Part shown: positions 50,701 to 53,239 of the stretch, piece after piece
Layout of the letters: each line of letters begins with the position of its first letter
How positions within the stretch are numbered: the first letter of the stretch is position 1
Position numbers and translations under genes: made by a program
Source: a virus
Length of the DNA: 53,239 nt
Virus record (IMG/VR): IMGVR_UViG_3300032360_000010
Coordinates: 1-53,239 of that record
Strand: one strand, 5' to 3'
The notes under the pieces: model-generated
What the model saw: only the letters and a program-made list of their open reading frames with translations
Told to the model about the DNA's origin: nothing
Databases searched by the model: none

Positions 50701-52727
50701 GCCCAGAAGAGTTGGACCAATGGGAAGAAGAAACGATTGAGGCATTAGAGGAAACTGGACAATGGTCCGGGGAGGACGAAGAGGCTTGGATTCTTGATCA
50801 AGAAGGGCTTGATGAATGGCCCGAAGATTGGGGTCCATCCCCTAGTGACAGTTGGGATTGGACAGAAGAAGATTGGATGACGTATGACGAAGAACAGGAA
50901 GCACTTTGGGAAGAGGAATTTGAAGAAGAGCCAGAGGGAAGCGAGGAGATACAAGAAGAAGTTGATGAGGGCGAAGGAATTGAAGAAGAGACTGAATCTG
51001 AAGAGACTGAAGGAGATGGGCCAGATTCGGAAGAAACTATCGAAGAATCAGATAGCGAGTTAGAGGAGCCTTTTGAGGAGTGGAACGACGACCAGCAACA
51101 AGGTAACTCTGACGACGACTGGGAAGAGCCTTGGCTTGAAGATGAGTGGGGGGACGAAAACTGGACCGGCGAGGATGAGGAGCAGTGGATTCTTGATCAG
51201 GAAGGGCTTGATGAATGGCCAGAGGACTGGGGTCCGTCACCAAGCGAGTCGTGGGATTGGTCGGAAGAAGATTGGCAAGCCTTTGACGAAGAACAGCAAG
51301 AGTTGTGGGAAGATGAGTTGGAAGAGGAAATAAACAGCGACGGGAATGAGGAAGAATGGCCAGAAGTTGACGAGGACTCAGAATCCGACGGCTCTTTACC
51401 TGAAGAAGAAGAAGTGGATGAAGAGCAAATGGATGAAGAGGAGGTGCCTTCTGAAGAAGTAGAACCAGAACCAGAACCGGAACCGGAACCAGAACCGGAG
51501 CCGGAACCGGAACCAGAGCCGGAACCAGAGGAACCGGGGTGGGTAGACCCCTATGAAGGCTGTAGGGGCACAGACGCTTGCTCCATGGCTCCCGGCGGCT
51601 TTGACACTTGGGAGGACTACGACGCAGCCAATGATCCTACTTATTACGATGAATGGGGTACTCCGCCGGGTGGGTATACCACATGGATTGACTTCACCAT
51701 TGAGGTTGAGGCAGGGATAGTCCCAATAGATGTCGCTCAGGAATACCTCCCCGAAGAAGTCCAAGAGGCGTACATCCCTCCCCCGCCTCCCGTTTATTAT
51801 CCAACGATTACTTATACCAGTATCGACACACCAGTTTCTCAAGTGCTGTCTAGTGCCACAGTGAATGATCTGACCAGTCAGTTGGTTACGGCTACTTCAT
51901 CGGCTGTACTTGACTTAGCCTCAGACGATTATTGGTACACCACAGAGACAACGGTTACCACAACAGACAATTCGTATGTGGACACCACCACGGCAATCTC
52001 TCAAGCCGGTGTAAGCAATCAATTCTGCACCTATAGCGACGGACAACTTGCTTCCTGTCAGCAAACCGTAACGTGGGAACCGTCTCAAACAACAGTCACC
52101 GTAGGGGATACAACCAGCACCTCCACTGTGGTAACAACTGTTGCCGACCCTGTACCTCAGTCCTGTTCTCAGGGTGGATTTACCGGGCTAGGAGACTGGT
52201 GCATTATCGAATCCAATCACCGCAGCAACGATATGACCGCTGTTGCATTTTCCGTACCGACCGCAGCAGAAGAAAACGAAGCCTGTGACTGTGAAGACGG
52301 TGATGGGCTTATGGATATTCGTATTGATGCTGAAACGAATATGACCCAAGCGGCGTTCAACAGTGGCCCATACGGAGATCCCTACATCTTCCTCAATCAC
52401 GACACTGATTCAGATGACGGCGAACATTCAGGAGACACATCAGAAATAACGGTTGGCGGCAGCATTGAATCCGACGACGATGGGGGTAGGGATTGCGGGA
52501 ATACCTGCAATAACCCGCCAAGCAGCGCAGAAGACGTAGATGAAACTCCGAATGTGACGCTCTCTAACGGTGACGCAGTTATAGATAATGTGTCTGACTC
52601 TTGGGATAGTCGTATTGAGAGAGAACTTTCTGCGGGAGACTATGTACTGCGAGGTTCGGTCTACAACCAAAACAACGACGGTTGGTATAGGTTGACTATT
52701 AGAGATGCCGATGTGGAGTATCCATGA
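47712..52727 (+). CDS. Giant acidic Trp/Glu-rich lipoprotein with cysteine-protease-like domain
   Basis: 1671 residues, GTG start at 47712. N-terminal K-R-F then a hydrophobic stretch and F-F-F-G-C-S-S give a lipoprotein signal with the lipidated Cys at residue 18, followed by a Thr-rich linker. Residues about 60-320 hold a papain/C39-like domain with possible triad C138 (G-G-L-C-E-G), H236 (G-G-H-A-V-T-P-Y) and D256 (I-Y-D-S-N). Then about 850 very acidic residues, with six W-P-E-D-W-G-P-S-P units (see 50031-51320) and a P-E-P-E run. The C-terminal 140 residues resemble a PPC-type beta domain. It would be attached to the outside of the host membrane. Confidence 0.7.
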   Translation: MKRFIATLLAGSLFFFGCSSPAGDPDAPTTTLFPPTTTSVVTTTTGLVVPTTTITPKILEEVPLADHSIPDYTANEDTFSFENFGGGEAPADLTVNMARRLYGDNQVCSDVTDGQCTPYPVILQLMSQANKSMRGGLCEGLAVLSLRLAGDIETLATFQNTQTVAELIKQDPALLSEIAYWYVTQFAMEVQQEASSYLEKSPKELAEVLLYDFSEAERGNPHTGFTIGIYSEMGGHAVTPYRVEEMAGGYRIYIYDSNWPNEERWIDVSNDGQWLYALAATNPTEQSEAWSGGTGTMELTPMRSRSGPFTCSFCPQEEGEESGTMLTVAASGDKQMALKIETESGDRLGYYDGVFVNEIEGATYRYLISGPSTADPVLVFLPPGVESFSADVEEIHVPTPEVEKPTSTKDRIEEALEEKVEEETEQKFSLLVLNEEKSIQIEAVIVEEEEPERWEQPEEETEPEEVQSLLDFSDDAIEIADIEEATVAIAVDALEVEIELESGQQIEVVFAPEPDPDPEPEPEQPGAPEPEPEPVRDMLDIAIQNDQGEVLAEVEVDMTAYRVVEQVFDEPTVTIPNEPSTTPPPPSEPVIVPVLIELVFDEEVGEIVQEEVEIEAWVASDAEYFQAIAEDRIEEVLGASYVEEIQSVEEWEAPEIFEDDEIDFIEILLSVDEEYWEDEQWDEVEYDDEWFEEEQELMDDLFGEAVDVEELFEEVESFMEEVEEERTVFFAEHEEFDEEEFWEEYEEEYYEEDFAFQEYDAELEEEMILEEMGLEEWNEDLMGPSPTETVEWEEEDWDTYDEEMDAIWEEEMDNPEAWEEELLEELGVEEWPEDWGPSPTESAEWTEEDWDAYDQEWAVDEEARILEEEGFEEWPEDWGPSPSETALWDDGDWQAYDEEMQALWEEEEASWEEEVEEEWVEEEEQVEEEWVEEPFEEWDEWTGDDEEALILEEMGLEEWPEDWGPSPAESWDWTEDDWQAYDEEREQEFLEILGDLSPEELDQWEEETIEALEETGQWSGEDEEAWILDQEGLDEWPEDWGPSPSDSWDWTEEDWMTYDEEQEALWEEEFEEEPEGSEEIQEEVDEGEGIEEETESEETEGDGPDSEETIEESDSELEEPFEEWNDDQQQGNSDDDWEEPWLEDEWGDENWTGEDEEQWILDQEGLDEWPEDWGPSPSESWDWSEEDWQAFDEEQQELWEDELEEEINSDGNEEEWPEVDEDSESDGSLPEEEEVDEEQMDEEEVPSEEVEPEPEPEPEPEPEPEPEPEPEPEEPGWVDPYEGCRGTDACSMAPGGFDTWEDYDAANDPTYYDEWGTPPGGYTTWIDFTIEVEAGIVPIDVAQEYLPEEVQEAYIPPPPPVYYPTITYTSIDTPVSQVLSSATVNDLTSQLVTATSSAVLDLASDDYWYTTETTVTTTDNSYVDTTTAISQAGVSNQFCTYSDGQLASCQQTVTWEPSQTTVTVGDTTSTSTVVTTVADPVPQSCSQGGFTGLGDWCIIESNHRSNDMTAVAFSVPTAAEENEACDCEDGDGLMDIRIDAETNMTQAAFNSGPYGDPYIFLNHDTDSDDGEHSGDTSEITVGGSIESDDDGGRDCGNTCNNPPSSAEDVDETPNVTLSNGDAVIDNVSDSWDSRIERELSAGDYVLRGSVYNQNNDGWYRLTIRDADVEYP
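50031..51320 (+). repeat. Six W-P-E-D-W-G-P-S-P repeat units in the lipoprotein
   Basis: Copies start near 50031, 50193, 50322, 50577, 50809 and 51207, each about 25-35 residues: E-E-W-P-E-D-W-G-P-S-P, then S-W-D-W-T-E-E-D-W-Q-A-Y-D-E-E. Between them lie E/W-rich spacers of variable length. Copy 1 is diverged (W-N-E-D-L-M). Third positions vary. Confidence 0.92.
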
Positions 52728-52751
52728 ATATTGTAATGGGGGATGATTAGA

Positions 52752-53126
52752 ATGATTGAACGCATCAAGATGGCGCAGCCACAAACGCACTTGACGAGTA
52801 CGTTTCTTGGCTGTCTTACAGCAATGACTAATGGTGATGTGTCGGCTATTACAGGTGATCATTGGGCTAATGCTTTTAGATCAGGTGGAATAACAGCGGT
52901 TATCGCAACTGTGGCAGCGATAATTGGACTTCGTGTCAACAAATGGACACGGGCTTTACTGTGTGGTGCAGCAACATTTGGGGTGGAGATGATCGCCCAG
53001 TCGCCAACCTATGGTACTTCAAGGGCTGATATTGCCCAGACCTCATTGGTCGCAGCGGGAATAGCGATGGTATTGGCTTTGATTGCTGGAAGGATGTTTG
53101 AAAAAGTCCTTAATTCGGAGAAGTAA
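52752..53126 (+). CDS. Membrane protein, three TM segments
   Basis: 124 residues from ATG 52752, with GGGGGA at a proper distance (ATG 52743 lies too close). Three hydrophobic segments (A-V-I-A-T-V-A-A-I-I-G-L; A-L-L-C-G-A-A-T-F-G-V; V-A-A-G-I-A-M-V-L-A-L-I-A-G). Possibly a second holin or anti-holin given the nearby holin gene. No family certain. Confidence 0.6.
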   Translation: MIERIKMAQPQTHLTSTFLGCLTAMTNGDVSAITGDHWANAFRSGGITAVIATVAAIIGLRVNKWTRALLCGAATFGVEMIAQSPTYGTSRADIAQTSLVAAGIAMVLALIAGRMFEKVLNSEK

Positions 53127-53161
53127 TGCAACTGACGAGTGTCCGGGTGAATGTATCTTCA

Positions 53162-53189
53162 TTGAGTTAGTTGAGTAGTGTAATAGTAT
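53162..53189 (+). promoter_or_regulatory. Promoter-like pair before the last gene
   Basis: TTGAGT (53162-53167) and TAGTAT (53184-53189) are 16 bases apart. The following ATG (53196) is so close that the transcript would be leaderless, which is common in actinobacteria. Both boxes are weak. Confidence 0.25.
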
Positions 53190-53195
53190 ATTTGA

Positions 53196-53239
53196 ATGAG
53201 TCTGTATCAGTACCGAGCCAAGGTCACCCACATTGTTGA
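53196..53239 (+). CDS. Start of a staphylococcal-nuclease-like gene, cut by window edge
   Basis: Fourteen codons are visible: M-S-L-Y-Q-Y-R-A-K-V-T-H-I-V, then GA at the edge. This is how many phage SNase-like (thermonuclease) proteins begin; the family continues with D-G-D-T. Only the first codons can be judged, so the call is tentative. Confidence 0.45.
   Translation, partial: MSLYQYRAKVTHIV

Noticed and set aside
49042-51243. Several minus-strand frames opposite the acidic lipoprotein
   Set aside because: Complement of GAA/GAG-rich repeats gives Phe/Leu/Pro-rich frames without start signals.

Overview
The window is part of the genome of a contractile-tailed phage (myovirus morphology). 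From the left edge it reads in the usual order: tail sheath (cut by the edge), tail tube, tail assembly chaperone with a probable programmed frameshift, tape measure, baseplate hub and spike, an M15-type endolysin, gp25-like wedge, baseplate J, tail protein I, then a very large fibre region. The host is not shown directly. An r1t-type holin, a PASTA domain in a virion-like protein and a lipoprotein with a Thr-rich linker all point to an actinobacterium. The oxygenase and halogenase cargo is typical of aquatic phages. The host call is inference.

Layout: 0-15.4 kb tail and baseplate; 15.5-19.5 kb fibres, ending in a His-rich, Gly-rich adhesin-like protein; 19.5-23.5 kb first enzyme block (two prolyl-hydroxylase-like Fe(II)/2-oxoglutarate oxygenases, a flavin-dependent halogenase, an unknown protein); 23.5-31.7 kb second fibre block, including a 1650-residue repeat fibre; 31.7-32.3 kb a PASTA protein with 32 tandem (F/H/Y)FPP units; 32.3-42.2 kb second enzyme block (two glutathione-peroxidase-like proteins, five prolyl-hydroxylase-like and three TauD-like oxygenases, a DUF6065-like protein, a truncated imine-reductase/hydroxyacid-dehydrogenase-like protein); 42.1-46.8 kb a minus-strand operon with two more oxygenases, a Cys-rich protein, a methyltransferase-like protein and small helical proteins; 46.9-53.1 kb holin, membrane proteins and a 1671-residue acidic Trp-rich lipoprotein. 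The right edge cuts what looks like the start of a staphylococcal-nuclease-like gene.

In total I count twelve Fe(II)/2OG oxygenases (nine prolyl-hydroxylase type, three TauD type). Nearly all enzyme genes are coupled by start/stop overlaps and are interleaved with genes for surface-exposed, proline-, histidine- and tryptophan-rich proteins. The most interesting reading is a phage-encoded protein-modification system. In it, oxygenases and the halogenase would decorate fibre or PASTA-FFPP proteins, or host surface molecules, during virion assembly. The gene content and motifs are visible; the substrates are inferred. There is no gene-free stretch over 300 bases; the longest is about 180 bases, at 46768-46944.
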